Numbered from the stretch's first letter, positions 39,795 to 49,439 are shown. The stretch: 64,000 nucleotides of DNA from Methylobacillus methanolivorans (GCF_020531845.1 NZ_JAJAVF010000003.1:1-64000), one strand, 5' to 3'. The notes: a model not told the origin generated them from the letters alone. Program-made: numbers and translations.

Positions 39795-40229
39795 TTAGTC
39801 TAACTCTTCAAGACCGGTATCGATGTCAGGATTATCGCGGCGCAATGCTTCGCGCTTCGATTCTGGCAGGCGCTTGTACTCTTCCCACTTTTTGCGCAAT
39901 TCTGCTTTTTTCTCAGGCGACAGGTTCTGGTATGCCTGGTATTTCTTGCGCGCATTCTCACGCTCGTAAGGCGTCATGCGACTCCAATGCGTCAGGCGCT
40001 TCTGCACCAGTTGCTGTTGCGTAGCTGACATCTTGGGATAATCGCGTGCTATATCCAGCATTTTCTCACGCTGCCACGGACGCAAAATATCCCACTCCTG
40101 CGCCAGTGGCGCCAGCACCTGACGCTGGCTTTCATTGAGTTGCGCCCAACTTGGTTCCGATGCGCCTGTTTCGGCACCTGCTGTTAGCGTAAGCAATAAC
40201 AGGCTGGCTGCTATTGCTGTTTTAACCAT
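39795..40229 (-). CDS. Exported DUF3106 protein with helical repeats
   Basis: This 144-residue protein has a signal peptide (cleavage near AGA) and then six imperfect repeats of about 19 residues built on [L/M]-x-P-x-[Q/E/K]-[R/K]-x-x: LNESQRQVL, LRPWQREKM, MSATQQQLV, MTPYERENA, LSPEKKAEL, LPESKREAL. This is the DUF3106 pattern. Function is unknown; the helical exported form recalls periplasmic sensors such as CpxP/CnrX types (inference). It is the third gene of an ECF sigma operon and overlaps DUF3619 by 19 nt. Confidence 0.82.
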   Translation of the reverse strand: MVKTAIAASLLLLTLTAGAETGASEPSWAQLNESQRQVLAPLAQEWDILRPWQREKMLDIARDYPKMSATQQQLVQKRLTHWSRMTPYERENARKKYQAYQNLSPEKKAELRKKWEEYKRLPESKREALRRDNPDIDTGLEELD

Positions 40230-40585
40230 GAATAAAAACCTTGATCAAGATATGCCTCGGGGGGGAGTTCAGAAGCCAGCAGGAAGGCATCGCCATGTTC
40301 ACCATGACCATGCTCAGTCAATTGCTGGGTAACAACAAAAGTAAACAATACAGCCGCCACCAGGGCAGCCAAAGACAAGGTACGTTGATGATGGAGGGCA
40401 TAGCCCGCAACCAAGGCGAGCAACCCACGCCCCTGTGGCTGGGAAGACTGTGAGTGTGCAACCATACGCGACACCGCTCGGAGGCGCGCCTCAGCTAGGC
40501 GATTGACCACCTCGGGTGTCAGATGCTCTGTAGTTTCGTCCAATCGGCGGACGATTTCTTTTGCAAAACGCTGTTCGTGATTCAT
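40211..40585 (-). CDS. DUF3619 membrane protein, possible anti-sigma factor
   Basis: The 124-residue protein has a charged cytoplasmic N-terminus (FAKEIVRRLDETTEHLTPEVVNRLAEARLRAV), one membrane helix (LSLAALVAAVLFTFVV, about 72-88) and a short periplasmic tail with a His-rich stretch (EHGHGEHGD). It matches the DUF3619 layout. Placement directly after an ECF sigma gene (4-nt overlap) and one-helix topology suggest an anti-sigma factor; this is inference. Confidence 0.8.
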   Translation of the reverse strand: MNHEQRFAKEIVRRLDETTEHLTPEVVNRLAEARLRAVSRMVAHSQSSQPQGRGLLALVAGYALHHQRTLSLAALVAAVLFTFVVTQQLTEHGHGEHGDAFLLASELPPEAYLDQGFYSWLKQQ

Positions 40586-41172
40586 CGCTCGCCCCCAGCC
40601 TTGTCGAGCACTTCTTTAGCAAAACCGTATTTTTCAAGTGTCGCAGCCAACGCGTGGACTGCCCGGGAACAATGAGTCTTGACGCTACCTTCCGAGCACC
40701 CCATGGCTGCCGCTGTTTCAGCAACATCCATATCTTCCCAATAACGCAAGATGAATGCTTCTCGTTGACGCGTTGGCAAATTTTTTATTGCGGTTTCAAT
40801 AATCGCAATGGTTTCCTGCTGTTCATACTGTTGTTCCGGGTTGTCATGATCATCTTCAGAAACCATCGTCTCCAGAGGATCATGCTCCTCGTCGTCATGC
40901 TGATTGACACCCAGCGAGGATAGCAAGGTCGTCCAGATACCACGCACCTTTTGCCGCCGCCAGTAATCCTTCATGGTGTTTTGCAGGATGCGCTGAAACA
41001 GCATGGGATATTCTTCAACAGGCCTCGCGCCGTACTTTTCCGCCAGCTTGAGCATGGCATCCTGGACAATGTCCATGGCAGCATGATCGTCGCGCACGGC
41101 ATATGCCGTCTGCTTGAAAGCCCGACGCTCGACTTGTGCCAGAAAATTTGAGAGTTCTTGTGTGCTCGCCAT
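40582..41172 (-). CDS. ECF-type RNA polymerase sigma factor
   Basis: This 196-residue protein contains sigma region 2 (AMDIVQDAMLKLAEKYG, MLFQRILQNTMKDYWRRQKVRG) and region 4 (IKNLPTRQREAFILRYWEDMDVAETAAAMGCSEGSVKTHCSRAVHAL) with a long acidic linker (EHDPLETMVSEDDHDNPEQQ). It heads the sigma-DUF3619-DUF3106 operon and is divergent from a PP0621-like gene. The regulon cannot be read here. Confidence 0.92.
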   Translation of the reverse strand: MASTQELSNFLAQVERRAFKQTAYAVRDDHAAMDIVQDAMLKLAEKYGARPVEEYPMLFQRILQNTMKDYWRRQKVRGIWTTLLSSLGVNQHDDEEHDPLETMVSEDDHDNPEQQYEQQETIAIIETAIKNLPTRQREAFILRYWEDMDVAETAAAMGCSEGSVKTHCSRAVHALAATLEKYGFAKEVLDKAGGER

Positions 41173-41319
41173 TGAAGTGCTTGGATGCTTTTTATTGCAT
41201 TTAGTGCCTCGGCACGTGGAACATCAGCTATTGCGAGTGAGTATATCAGGTTTGATTTTGTGGCCTGGCCTGCTTTTAGCTACAATCAGCCCCATTCTCC
41301 ACCCACTTCATTGAGCATC

Positions 41320-41538
41320 ATGCTGAAACTGCTGTTACTCGCTATTGTCGTCTGGTTGCTCTTCACCATCCTCAAGCGCTATCGCCATAACGTCGACCAG
41401 CCGACACAACCACGCCCCCACCCCGAAGACATGGTGCAATGCGCACATTGCCAAGTACACCTGCCGAGAAGCGAAAGCATACAGGATGGCGCGTTGCACT
41501 ACTGCTCAGAGGCACATCAACAGCAACATCAATCATGA
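41320..41538 (+). CDS. PP0621-family small membrane protein with zinc-ribbon motif
   Basis: The 72-residue protein has an N-terminal membrane helix (MLKLLLLAIVVWLLFTI) and a cytoplasmic cysteine module CAHCQVHLPRS...HYCSEAH that could hold zinc. The family commonly precedes pilS/pilR-type genes. The ATG at 41320 is chosen at the start of the hydrophobic helix; the frame is open upstream. Its stop overlaps the kinase start (ATGA). Confidence 0.85.
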   Translation: MLKLLLLAIVVWLLFTILKRYRHNVDQPTQPRPHPEDMVQCAHCQVHLPRSESIQDGALHYCSEAHQQQHQS

Positions 41539-43136
41539 TCAAGCAGTCTGCCCACACTGGCAGCAACACTAGTACGAACTTCTGGCAGCCATTAGCCCTG
41601 TTCGGGGTCTACCGCATTCTGCTTGGCATCGTCTTCCTTGCTTCGTATTTTCTGCTACAAGACACCCGCGTTTGGCTCAACTACAACCCCACGCTGTACC
41701 TCAGCTTGTCTTTGGGATACTTAAGCTTTGGTTGCCTGGCGCTATGCCTGAATGTCCTGCGCAAACCCAACTTCAGTGCCCAACTATCCCTGTTAACCCT
41801 GCTAGATATCGGCTTTATCGTTCTGCTCATGTATGCCAGTGGCGGCATCAAGAGCGGCCTCGGCTTGCTGCTGATTGTCACCATTGCCGCAGCGAGCTTG
41901 ATCAGCCAGGGAAGGCTGGCCTTGTTTTATGCCGCGGTAGCGAGCATAGGCCTGCTGCTGGAGCAGTCTTACCAGATGTTGATCTGGAATGAGGATTTTG
42001 GCGATTATTCGCATGCAGCGATGCTCAGCATCAGTTGTTTTGCTACTGCCTGGCTGGCCCACAGTTTCAGCAAGCGCGCCAATCTGCATGCGCAACTTGC
42101 CTCGCAACGCGGGATCGACTTGGAGAACCTTGGCCAGGTCAACCAGCTCATCACGCAGGAAATGGATGATGGCGTCCTGGTAGTGGACGAAGCGCTCAAC
42201 CTGCGTCATCGCAATCGACAGGCGGATTTTTTGCTGGGCCTGGAAGGTGATATCCGCAACCACCAGCCACTCGCCAACTATGCTCCTGAACTGCACACAC
42301 TATTACAACATTGGCACCAACAAGGCCACGGCAAACCGCAAGGCTTGATCAAACTCAGCCTGAGCAAACGCGACCTGCGCCTCAAAATCATGCCGGTAGG
42401 CGAAAGCTATGCACACGGTACCGTCATCTTCATCCAGGACTGGAGCCACCTGCAAACCCAAGCACAGCAACTCAAACTGGCCGCACTGGGACGGCTTACC
42501 GCCAATATCGCCCATGAGATCCGTAACCCTCTGAGCGCCATCAGCCACGCTACGCAATTATTGCAGGAAGACGAATCACATGACCCTGCCAGTCAACGCA
42601 TGCTGCAAATCATCAGCGACAATGTGCAGCGCATGGAGCAGATGATCAAGGATGTACTGGAGCTGAACCGCCGTGATCGTACAAAACAACAGAAAATCCA
42701 GCTGGCAGACTTTCTGCGCGAGTTTCACGACCAGTTCTACCAAGTGGAGAAAATTCCCGCTCAAGGCTTTGTCCTGGATACCGACGACTTGGAGCCCACG
42801 ATTGATTTCGACCATCGCCATCTGCACCAAGTACTGTGGAACCTGTGTCGCAATGGATGGCGCCATAGCCAGCAGCACGATGGCAGCCTGACACTGTCAT
42901 TGCGCAGTGAAGCCGAGCAATGGCTAATTGAAGTGCGTGATGACGGCCAGGGTATTCCCGAGCATGCGCTGGCACACCTGTTTGAGCCATTTTTCACGAC
43001 AGAAAGCACAGGGACAGGGCTTGGCCTTTATATCGCCCGCGAACTATGCGAAGCTAATGGCGCTACCATAGAACATGTCGCCATTGAGCAAGGCTGTTCG
43101 TTTGTTATCCATATTGAGAAAACTGAATCTGCATGA
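41535..43136 (+). CDS. pilS: PilS-type sensor histidine kinase
   Basis: The protein of about 533 residues has six N-terminal membrane helices, a PAS-like segment (about 190-300), the H-box NIAHEIRNPLSAISH, and an HATPase with LWNLCRNGWRHS, DDGQGIPE and TGTGLGLYIARELCEANG. It overlaps the regulator by 4 nt. PilS/PilR controls pilin transcription with sigma-54 in pseudomonads; whether this pair does so here is not proven. The only pilin-like gene in the window is 21 kb away. Confidence 0.88.
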   Translation: MIKQSAHTGSNTSTNFWQPLALFGVYRILLGIVFLASYFLLQDTRVWLNYNPTLYLSLSLGYLSFGCLALCLNVLRKPNFSAQLSLLTLLDIGFIVLLMYASGGIKSGLGLLLIVTIAAASLISQGRLALFYAAVASIGLLLEQSYQMLIWNEDFGDYSHAAMLSISCFATAWLAHSFSKRANLHAQLASQRGIDLENLGQVNQLITQEMDDGVLVVDEALNLRHRNRQADFLLGLEGDIRNHQPLANYAPELHTLLQHWHQQGHGKPQGLIKLSLSKRDLRLKIMPVGESYAHGTVIFIQDWSHLQTQAQQLKLAALGRLTANIAHEIRNPLSAISHATQLLQEDESHDPASQRMLQIISDNVQRMEQMIKDVLELNRRDRTKQQKIQLADFLREFHDQFYQVEKIPAQGFVLDTDDLEPTIDFDHRHLHQVLWNLCRNGWRHSQQHDGSLTLSLRSEAEQWLIEVRDDGQGIPEHALAHLFEPFFTTESTGTGLGLYIARELCEANGATIEHVAIEQGCSFVIHIEKTESA

Positions 43137-44494
43137 GTGCTTTTCCCGCTTGCCTGGTTGTCGACGACGAAACCGATATTCGTGAGTTGCTGGTGCTCAC
43201 CCTGGAGCGCATGGATATCCGTGCGGATAGCGCAAGCAACCTGACTGAGGCCAGGCATCTATTGGAGCAAGGTCAATATGGCTTATGCCTCACCGATATG
43301 CGCTTACCCGATGGCAGCGGGTTGGACCTAGTCAAGCACATCGCCCAAGATTATCCTGGGCTGCCAGTCGCCGTCATCACGGCTTACGGCAGTGCGGAAA
43401 ATGCCGTTTCTGCCCTCAAGGCCGGTGCTTTCGACTACCTCACCAAACCCATCTCACTCAAGCAATTACGCCCACTGGTGCAATCCGCGCTCAAGCTTGC
43501 CTCTGTTGAAGAAGAAAATACCGCGTCAGGTACGCTGAATATGATAGGCAACAGCGCCGCCATCAAGCAAGTACGAAGCATGATAGAAAAACTCTCGCGC
43601 AGCCAGGCGCCTGTCTACATCAGTGGAGAATCTGGCAGCGGCAAGGAGCTGGCTGCACGCTTAATTCACCAGCACGGCTCCCGGCGCGATGGCCCCTTTA
43701 TTGCTATCAACTGTGGCGCCATCCCGGAAAACCTAATGGAAAGCGAGTTCTTTGGCCATAAAAAAGGCGCTTTCACTGGTGCGACACACGACAAGGAAGG
43801 CATGTTCCACGCCGCCAAAGGCGGCACCCTTTTCCTGGATGAAGTCGCTGACCTGCCACTTGCCATGCAGGTCAAGCTATTACGCGCCATTCAGGAAAAG
43901 AAGGTGCGCATGGTGGGCGGCACGCAGGAAGAAAGCGTCGATGTACGCATCATCAGCGCCACACACAAGAACTTGTCCATCCTCATGGAGCGTGGTGAAT
44001 TCCGCCAGGATTTATACTACCGCCTCAACGTCATTGAGCTTAAACTGCCTGCACTGCGCGACATGCAGCAAGACATCCCGCTGCTCGTTGACTCGCTGCT
44101 TGCCAAGCAATGTCGTGAGGAGAGCCGTGCCGTGCCGGCATTATCCCCTGCAGCCAACCAGATGCTGGCAAGACACAGCTTCCCTGGCAATGTGCGTGAA
44201 CTGGAAAATGTGCTGGAACGCGCGCTGGCTTTGTGCGACGGCAATACCATCACGGCTGATGACCTCTTGCTGGACCAAGACCCAGCCATGCAAGTACCCA
44301 CGACCAATACATCTCCAGCGGATGAAGGCCTGCCATTGCCTGACTATCTGGAGCAATTGGAAAAAAAGGCAATCATCAATGCCTTGGAAAAAACCCAACA
44401 CAACAAGACGGCGGCAGCCAAACTGCTTGGCGTCAGTTTCCGTACCTTTCGCTACCGACTCAGCAAGCTGGGACTGAGCAAAGATAACGACTAA
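43133..44494 (+). CDS. pilR: PilR-type sigma-54-dependent response regulator
   Basis: This 453-residue NtrC-family protein has a receiver domain (VVDDETDIREL, phospho-Asp in LTDMRLPDGSG, Lys in YLTKPIS), an AAA+ domain with Walker A GESGSGKE, the sigma-54 contact loop GAFTGA and Walker B GGTLFLDEVADLP, and a Fis-type helix-turn-helix (NKTAAAKLLGVSFRTFRYRLSKLGL split over the end). It is the cognate partner of the overlapping kinase. Confidence 0.9.
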   Translation: MSAFPACLVVDDETDIRELLVLTLERMDIRADSASNLTEARHLLEQGQYGLCLTDMRLPDGSGLDLVKHIAQDYPGLPVAVITAYGSAENAVSALKAGAFDYLTKPISLKQLRPLVQSALKLASVEEENTASGTLNMIGNSAAIKQVRSMIEKLSRSQAPVYISGESGSGKELAARLIHQHGSRRDGPFIAINCGAIPENLMESEFFGHKKGAFTGATHDKEGMFHAAKGGTLFLDEVADLPLAMQVKLLRAIQEKKVRMVGGTQEESVDVRIISATHKNLSILMERGEFRQDLYYRLNVIELKLPALRDMQQDIPLLVDSLLAKQCREESRAVPALSPAANQMLARHSFPGNVRELENVLERALALCDGNTITADDLLLDQDPAMQVPTTNTSPADEGLPLPDYLEQLEKKAIINALEKTQHNKTAAAKLLGVSFRTFRYRLSKLGLSKDND

Positions 44495-44501
44495 CGCACT
44501 G

Positions 44502-45086
44502 ATGAATAGCGCCTTATTGATAGACCAGCATGGCATAGTGGCAGGGGCAGAGTTCATCGCCTCACCCAACCATGATGAACGCCCGAGTGCTCAGGATATT
44601 TGCCTGATCGTCATCCACAATATCAGCCTGCCACCAGGAGAATATGGTGGCCCTGGCATCACCCAACTGTTCACTAACCAGCTAGACCCTGCAACGCACC
44701 CCTACTACGCAGCTATACATCAACTCAAGGTTTCCGCGCACTTCGTCATCCGGCGCGATGGCTCGCTGCAACAGTTCGTTGCTTGCGAGGCGCGTGCTTG
44801 GCATGCCGGGGTCTCTAGCTGGCAAGGGCGCGAATGCTGCAATGATTTCTCGATCGGTATTGAGTTGGAAGGTAGTGATGATGAACCCTTCACCGCGCCG
44901 CAGTACCAACTATTACAAACGCTACTCCATCGCTTGGTCTCGCACTACCCAATCCGCGATATTGTCGGCCACTCCGACATTGCACCTGGCCGCAAGACGG
45001 ACCCTGGACCTTATTTTCAATGGGAACGGTTAGCCGACCTCAAGGCAAGCATGGAAAAAACCGGCAATTCCGGTATAGACTCCTGA
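44502..45086 (+). CDS. ampD: N-acetyl-anhydromuramyl-L-alanine amidase AmpD
   Basis: The 194-residue N-acetylmuramoyl amidase (amidase_2) domain has LIVIHNISLPPGEYGG with the first zinc His, SAHFVIRRDGSLQQFV, and GHSDIAPGRKTDPGPYF with the second His and the Asp ligand. It recycles cytoplasmic anhydro-muropeptides. It follows pilR by 7 nt. Confidence 0.94.
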   Translation: MNSALLIDQHGIVAGAEFIASPNHDERPSAQDICLIVIHNISLPPGEYGGPGITQLFTNQLDPATHPYYAAIHQLKVSAHFVIRRDGSLQQFVACEARAWHAGVSSWQGRECCNDFSIGIELEGSDDEPFTAPQYQLLQTLLHRLVSHYPIRDIVGHSDIAPGRKTDPGPYFQWERLADLKASMEKTGNSGIDS

Positions 45087-45133
45087 ATTCTCGGGACAAA
45101 GCCAGGTTGACATGCAATAGTGCCAACCAACAA

Positions 45134-45157
45134 GCATGAGGGATTTATCCCTCATGC
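45134..45157 (+). terminator. Perfect 10-bp hairpin between ampD and the RND operon
   Basis: GCATGAGGGA and TCCCTCATGC are separated by TTTA. No long T-run follows (AATCAATCAGG), so it may be a weak terminator, or an operator since it lies 25 nt before the next start codon. Confidence 0.5.
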
Positions 45158-45181
45158 AATCAATCAGGAAAACTAGAATCA

Positions 45182-46267
45182 ATGTCAGCTTATCGTGTAG
45201 GGGCTTTTGCACTTCTTGCCCTGTTACCTTTATTGAACATCGCTTGTAGCAAAAAAGAAGAGGTAGCTAAACCTGCCTCGCTCCCCTTGGTCAGCATCGC
45301 CACGGTGGAAACAGCCCGACTCGAAATTCGTGAGCAAGCGATCGGTACCCTTGAAGGCATCATGGACCCTACGGTAGCAGCAGAGGTGCCTGCCCGCGTC
45401 TTGAGGATACTCGCCCGACCAGGACAAGTCGTGAAAAAAGGCGAAGTCATCGCCCTGCTGGATGCGCAAGACTACACATTGCAACAGCACGAGGCTGAGA
45501 GCGAAGTTGCCAGGCTGGAGGCCTTGTTGCTGAACCAGCAACGCAATGTGGAACGCAACCAGAAACTGGTCGAGAAAAACTTTATTTCTCAAAATGCACT
45601 TGATGATCTGGAAACACAACAGATCGCACTCAAACGCCAGCTTGAAGGTGCACGCTCCCGCCTTGCCACGATTACCCACAATGGCAACAAAACCCGCTTG
45701 CTTTCTCCTATAGACGGCAAGGTCGAGAAGCAGATCGTCTCTCCGGGTGATTATGTCAAGGTAGGTGATCCCATCCTACAGATCATCAGTAACCAGAAGC
45801 TGCGTGCCCATCTGCCCTTCCCGGAAAACCTGGGCTCCAAGCTCAAGCCAGGACTCACTGTCAGGCTGAAAACACCCACTGCTGATGAAGAGGCAGAAGG
45901 CGTCTTGCGTGAGTTCAAGCCGGTGATTGGCAGCAACAACCGGGCCATTGATGTGCTTGTGGACATTGTCGACCAGCCTGGATGGCAATCAGGGGCCAGC
46001 GTCACTGGAGACATCATCCTGGGGGAATATCCTGCAGCCTTGGTGGTACCAGAGCAAAGCATGGTGTTACGTCCAGCAGGGGAGGTCGTCTACGTGATCA
46101 AGGATGATGTGGCACAACAGCGTATCGTCAAAACCGGTATGTATCAGGATGGCCGCATCCAGATCCTAGAAGGTTTGCAGGCAGGTGAAACCATTGCCGT
46201 TGATGGTGCAGCCTTCCTGACCGACCAGACCCGCGTACAGATTCAAGCACAGCAGGCCCAGCGATGA
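45182..46267 (+). CDS. RND efflux membrane-fusion lipoprotein
   Basis: This 361-residue protein has a lipobox LLNIAC (Cys22), a split biotinyl/lipoyl hairpin (VPARVLRILARPGQVVKKGEVIALL...KTRLLSPIDGKVEKQIVSPGDYVKVG) around an alpha-helical coiled coil, and a beta-barrel. It bridges the inner-membrane pump to an outer-membrane channel. It overlaps the pump gene by 4 nt. The substrate is unknown; no TolC-like gene is adjacent. Confidence 0.92.
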   Translation: MSAYRVGAFALLALLPLLNIACSKKEEVAKPASLPLVSIATVETARLEIREQAIGTLEGIMDPTVAAEVPARVLRILARPGQVVKKGEVIALLDAQDYTLQQHEAESEVARLEALLLNQQRNVERNQKLVEKNFISQNALDDLETQQIALKRQLEGARSRLATITHNGNKTRLLSPIDGKVEKQIVSPGDYVKVGDPILQIISNQKLRAHLPFPENLGSKLKPGLTVRLKTPTADEEAEGVLREFKPVIGSNNRAIDVLVDIVDQPGWQSGASVTGDIILGEYPAALVVPEQSMVLRPAGEVVYVIKDDVAQQRIVKTGMYQDGRIQILEGLQAGETIAVDGAAFLTDQTRVQIQAQQAQR

Positions 46268-49200
46268 CCTTGCCGGAAATATCAATCAAGCGCCATGTAC
46301 TAGCCTGGATGGTTTCCGGCCTGCTAGTGTTGCTGGGCATCATCAGCTATCAGCGCATCGGTGTCGACCGCCTGCCCTATATTGAATTTCCCATCATTTC
46401 GATCACGACCACACTGAATGGTGCCAATCCCGACATCATAGATGCCAGCATCACCAGCATCATCGAATCCTCGGTCAACACCACACCGGGGATCGAACAC
46501 ATCCAGTCCTCATCATCACCAGGCGTGTCTGTCATTACTATTACCTTCGGCCTCGAGAAGAACATTGATGTAGCGTATAACGAAGTACAAGCCAAGGTTA
46601 ACCAGGTATTACGGCGCTTGCCGGATGATGCCGATCCGCCGCAGGTGCAGAAAGTGGAAACCAATGCCCAGCCCATCATGTGGCTGGCCTTGCGCGGCGA
46701 CCGCACCACGCAACAGATCAATCTCTACGGTTTCAATGTCCTCAAGAAAAAACTGGAAACCATCAATGGTGTTGGCGAAGTACGTCTGGGTGGTCGCCGT
46801 GACCGTACCATCCGCGTCAATGTCTTGCCCGAGCGCATGGCTGCCCACAACATCACGGCGACTGACCTCATCGATGCCTTCAAGCGTGAGCATGTGCAAT
46901 TACCAGGCGGTTTCCTGGTAGGCAATAATGCCGAATACCTGATGAAGCTGGATATGGAATTCCACAATCTGCGGGACATGGCAGAGATGATCGTGGCCTA
47001 TCGCGATGGTGCCGCGATCAAGCTCAAGCAGGTTGCCGAATTGGAAGACGGCATTGCGGATTATCGCCAGCTTGGTCGCTACATGGGTAAACCTGCCGTT
47101 GGCCTGGGCATCGTCAAGGTTTCCAATGCCAACACGGTGGCGATTATTGATGACGTATTGCGCAAGCTGGACAAGGACATCCGTCCTAACCTGCCTCCAG
47201 GCATGACGCTGGATATTTCAACCAATGATGCCTTATTCATTGAGGAAATCGTCCATGCCTTGCAGGAGCACCTGTTGGAAGGCACGCTACTTGCCGCCTT
47301 GATTGTGTGGCTATTCCTGCGCTCTATCCGCTCCACCCTGATCATTGCCACGGCCATTCCTGTGTCACTGCTGGGCTCAGTCGCCGTCATGTATTTCTCA
47401 GGCTTCACCTTCAACACCATGACGCTGCTAGCGCTGCTATTGCTGATCGGCGTAGTCGTGGATGATGCCATCGTGGTGCTTGAGAACATCTATCGACACC
47501 TCAGCCTGCGTACTCAACAAGACCCAAGTGCCAATGCAAGCCTCCTGGCACGTTCCGCCGCGATTACCGGTAGCCGCGAGGTAGCATTTGCCGTGATTGC
47601 AGCCACATTTTCCCTGGTATGTATTTTTGCTCCCGTAATTTTCATGGAGGGCATTATTGGCAAATTTTTCAAATCCTTCGCTGTGGTAGTCACCTTTGGC
47701 GTGTTAGTCTCATTGCTGGTGTCACTCACCCTCACCCCCATGCTATGTTCGCGCTATCTGAAGGCTCACGAACCTACTGGACGCTTCTATTTTTGGCTAG
47801 ATCGTGTCTTCAGTGGCATGGATAAAATTTACAGTGGCATGTTGGCCTGGACGCTGCAACACCGCTGGAAAGTCATGTTCTTGACTATCTTGGTCGTGGT
47901 TGGCAGCGGTTTCTTCTTTGGCAAAGTACAAAAAGAATTTATCCCCGACTCAGATGAAGGCCGCTTCCTGATTTCATTTCGCACCCCCTTAGGCTCCAGC
48001 CTCGAATACACCAACAGCCGCTTGGAGAAAATGGAAGCTGTGTTGCAGCGTTACGATGCACAGATTGCCAGTTACTTCAGCACCATAGGCGTGGGTGCAC
48101 AAGGCCAAGTCAACAAAGGCACGGTTAGCATCCGCCTCAAAGACCGGCGCGAACGCGACATGACCCAACAAGCCTTGATTCGCGCCATCCGCAGCGAACT
48201 AGACCAGATTCCAGGCGTGCGTGCCTTTCCGGTACCTGTTGCCATCGTCGGGGGACAACGTTCAGAAAAACTGCAATTCAATATCACGGGTGCCAATCTG
48301 GAACAGGTCAGCCTCCTCGGCAAAGCCATGCAACGTAAATTGGGCGATATTCCAGGCATGGGCAAAGTGGACCTGGATCTGGATCTGGACCTCCCTCAGC
48401 TCACCTTGCAGATAGATCGTGTACGGGCAGCAAGCCTGGGCGTGTCGACGATAGATGTCGCCACAGCGCTTAACCTTTATACAGGCGGGATTGACATTGC
48501 CGACTTCAATGATGAGCCTGGTGATGGGCAGCGTTACGACATTCGCCTCAAAGCCAAGGAGGGCAGCCTGAAAACCCCGGATGACCTGAAGAAGATTTAC
48601 CTACGTAGCAACACTGGGGAATTGGTACGCCTAGACAGTGTTGCGAGCTTCAAGCAGACCCTGGGAGCTGCCGTGATCGGGCGCTTCGATCTGCAATATG
48701 CTGCCAGCCTCTACTCCAACCCCATCATGCCGCTAGGCGATGCTGTTCAGCATGTGCGTAACTTGGCTGCCGAGACCCTACCCCCCGGCTATCAGTTCAA
48801 CTTGGTAGGCCAGGCAGAAGAACTGCAAAAAACCATTAGTAGCATGGTGTTTGCCTTTGCGTTGGCCTTGGTGCTTCTGTACATGGTACTTGCAAGCCAA
48901 TTTAATTCTTTCCTACAGCCCTTCATCATCATGCTGGCCCAGCCACTGGCGATTATCGGCGGTGTATTTGCACTGTGGATCACGGGGAATTCGCTCAATA
49001 TTTTCTCTATGATAGGCTTGGTACTATTAATCGGGCTGGTTGCCAAGAACTCTATTTTGCTGATCGACCTTACCAACCAGTTACGCGATGAAGGCAAAAG
49101 CGTCAACGATGCCTTGCGCGAGGCCTGCCCCATTCGCCTGCGCCCAGTACTCATGACCTCGCTGACCATCATCCTGGCCTTGCTCCCGGCAGCATTCGGC

Positions 49201-49332
49201 CTGGGGGCTGGTGCCGAAACCAATGGACCGCTATCCATCGCCGTGATCGGTGGCATGATCTCCTCCACCCTGCTGACGTTGGTAGTAGTGCCGGCAGCTT
49301 ACTCCTTGATCATGAACAAAATGGTTCGTTAA
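46264..49332 (+). CDS. RND-family efflux pump permease (AcrB/HAE1 type)
   Basis: The 1022-residue pump begins ISIKRHVLAWMVSGLLVLLGIISYQRIG and has twelve membrane segments with two large periplasmic loops. The proton-relay aspartates are present in LIGVVVDDAIVVLENIYRHL. HAE1-type pumps export hydrophobic drugs or detergents using proton motive force. No regulator adjoins, and no outer-membrane channel gene is near. Confidence 0.93.
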   Translation: MTLPEISIKRHVLAWMVSGLLVLLGIISYQRIGVDRLPYIEFPIISITTTLNGANPDIIDASITSIIESSVNTTPGIEHIQSSSSPGVSVITITFGLEKNIDVAYNEVQAKVNQVLRRLPDDADPPQVQKVETNAQPIMWLALRGDRTTQQINLYGFNVLKKKLETINGVGEVRLGGRRDRTIRVNVLPERMAAHNITATDLIDAFKREHVQLPGGFLVGNNAEYLMKLDMEFHNLRDMAEMIVAYRDGAAIKLKQVAELEDGIADYRQLGRYMGKPAVGLGIVKVSNANTVAIIDDVLRKLDKDIRPNLPPGMTLDISTNDALFIEEIVHALQEHLLEGTLLAALIVWLFLRSIRSTLIIATAIPVSLLGSVAVMYFSGFTFNTMTLLALLLLIGVVVDDAIVVLENIYRHLSLRTQQDPSANASLLARSAAITGSREVAFAVIAATFSLVCIFAPVIFMEGIIGKFFKSFAVVVTFGVLVSLLVSLTLTPMLCSRYLKAHEPTGRFYFWLDRVFSGMDKIYSGMLAWTLQHRWKVMFLTILVVVGSGFFFGKVQKEFIPDSDEGRFLISFRTPLGSSLEYTNSRLEKMEAVLQRYDAQIASYFSTIGVGAQGQVNKGTVSIRLKDRRERDMTQQALIRAIRSELDQIPGVRAFPVPVAIVGGQRSEKLQFNITGANLEQVSLLGKAMQRKLGDIPGMGKVDLDLDLDLPQLTLQIDRVRAASLGVSTIDVATALNLYTGGIDIADFNDEPGDGQRYDIRLKAKEGSLKTPDDLKKIYLRSNTGELVRLDSVASFKQTLGAAVIGRFDLQYAASLYSNPIMPLGDAVQHVRNLAAETLPPGYQFNLVGQAEELQKTISSMVFAFALALVLLYMVLASQFNSFLQPFIIMLAQPLAIIGGVFALWITGNSLNIFSMIGLVLLIGLVAKNSILLIDLTNQLRDEGKSVNDALREACPIRLRPVLMTSLTIILALLPAAFGLGAGAETNGPLSIAVIGGMISSTLLTLVVVPAAYSLIMNKMVR

Positions 49333-49357
49333 CATTCATCGTTATTACCTCTTCCCC

Positions 49358-49386
49358 AAGGCGGCAGTGTTACTGTCGCCTTTTTT
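49358..49386 (+). terminator. Terminator of the RND operon
   Basis: AAGGCGGCAGT and ACTGTCGCCTT pair (one G-U) with a 3-nt loop and are followed by TTTTATTTTT. Confidence 0.8.
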
Positions 49387-49439
49387 ATTTTTAAGCTATT
49401 AACACCCTATCAACCTGATTAATAATGAAATTTCATTTA

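Noticed and set aside
43752..44477. A 241-codon frame overlapping pilR in another frame of the same strand
   Set aside because: The AAA+ and helix-turn-helix motifs lie in the pilR frame; this frame is Cys/Trp/Arg-rich nonsense.
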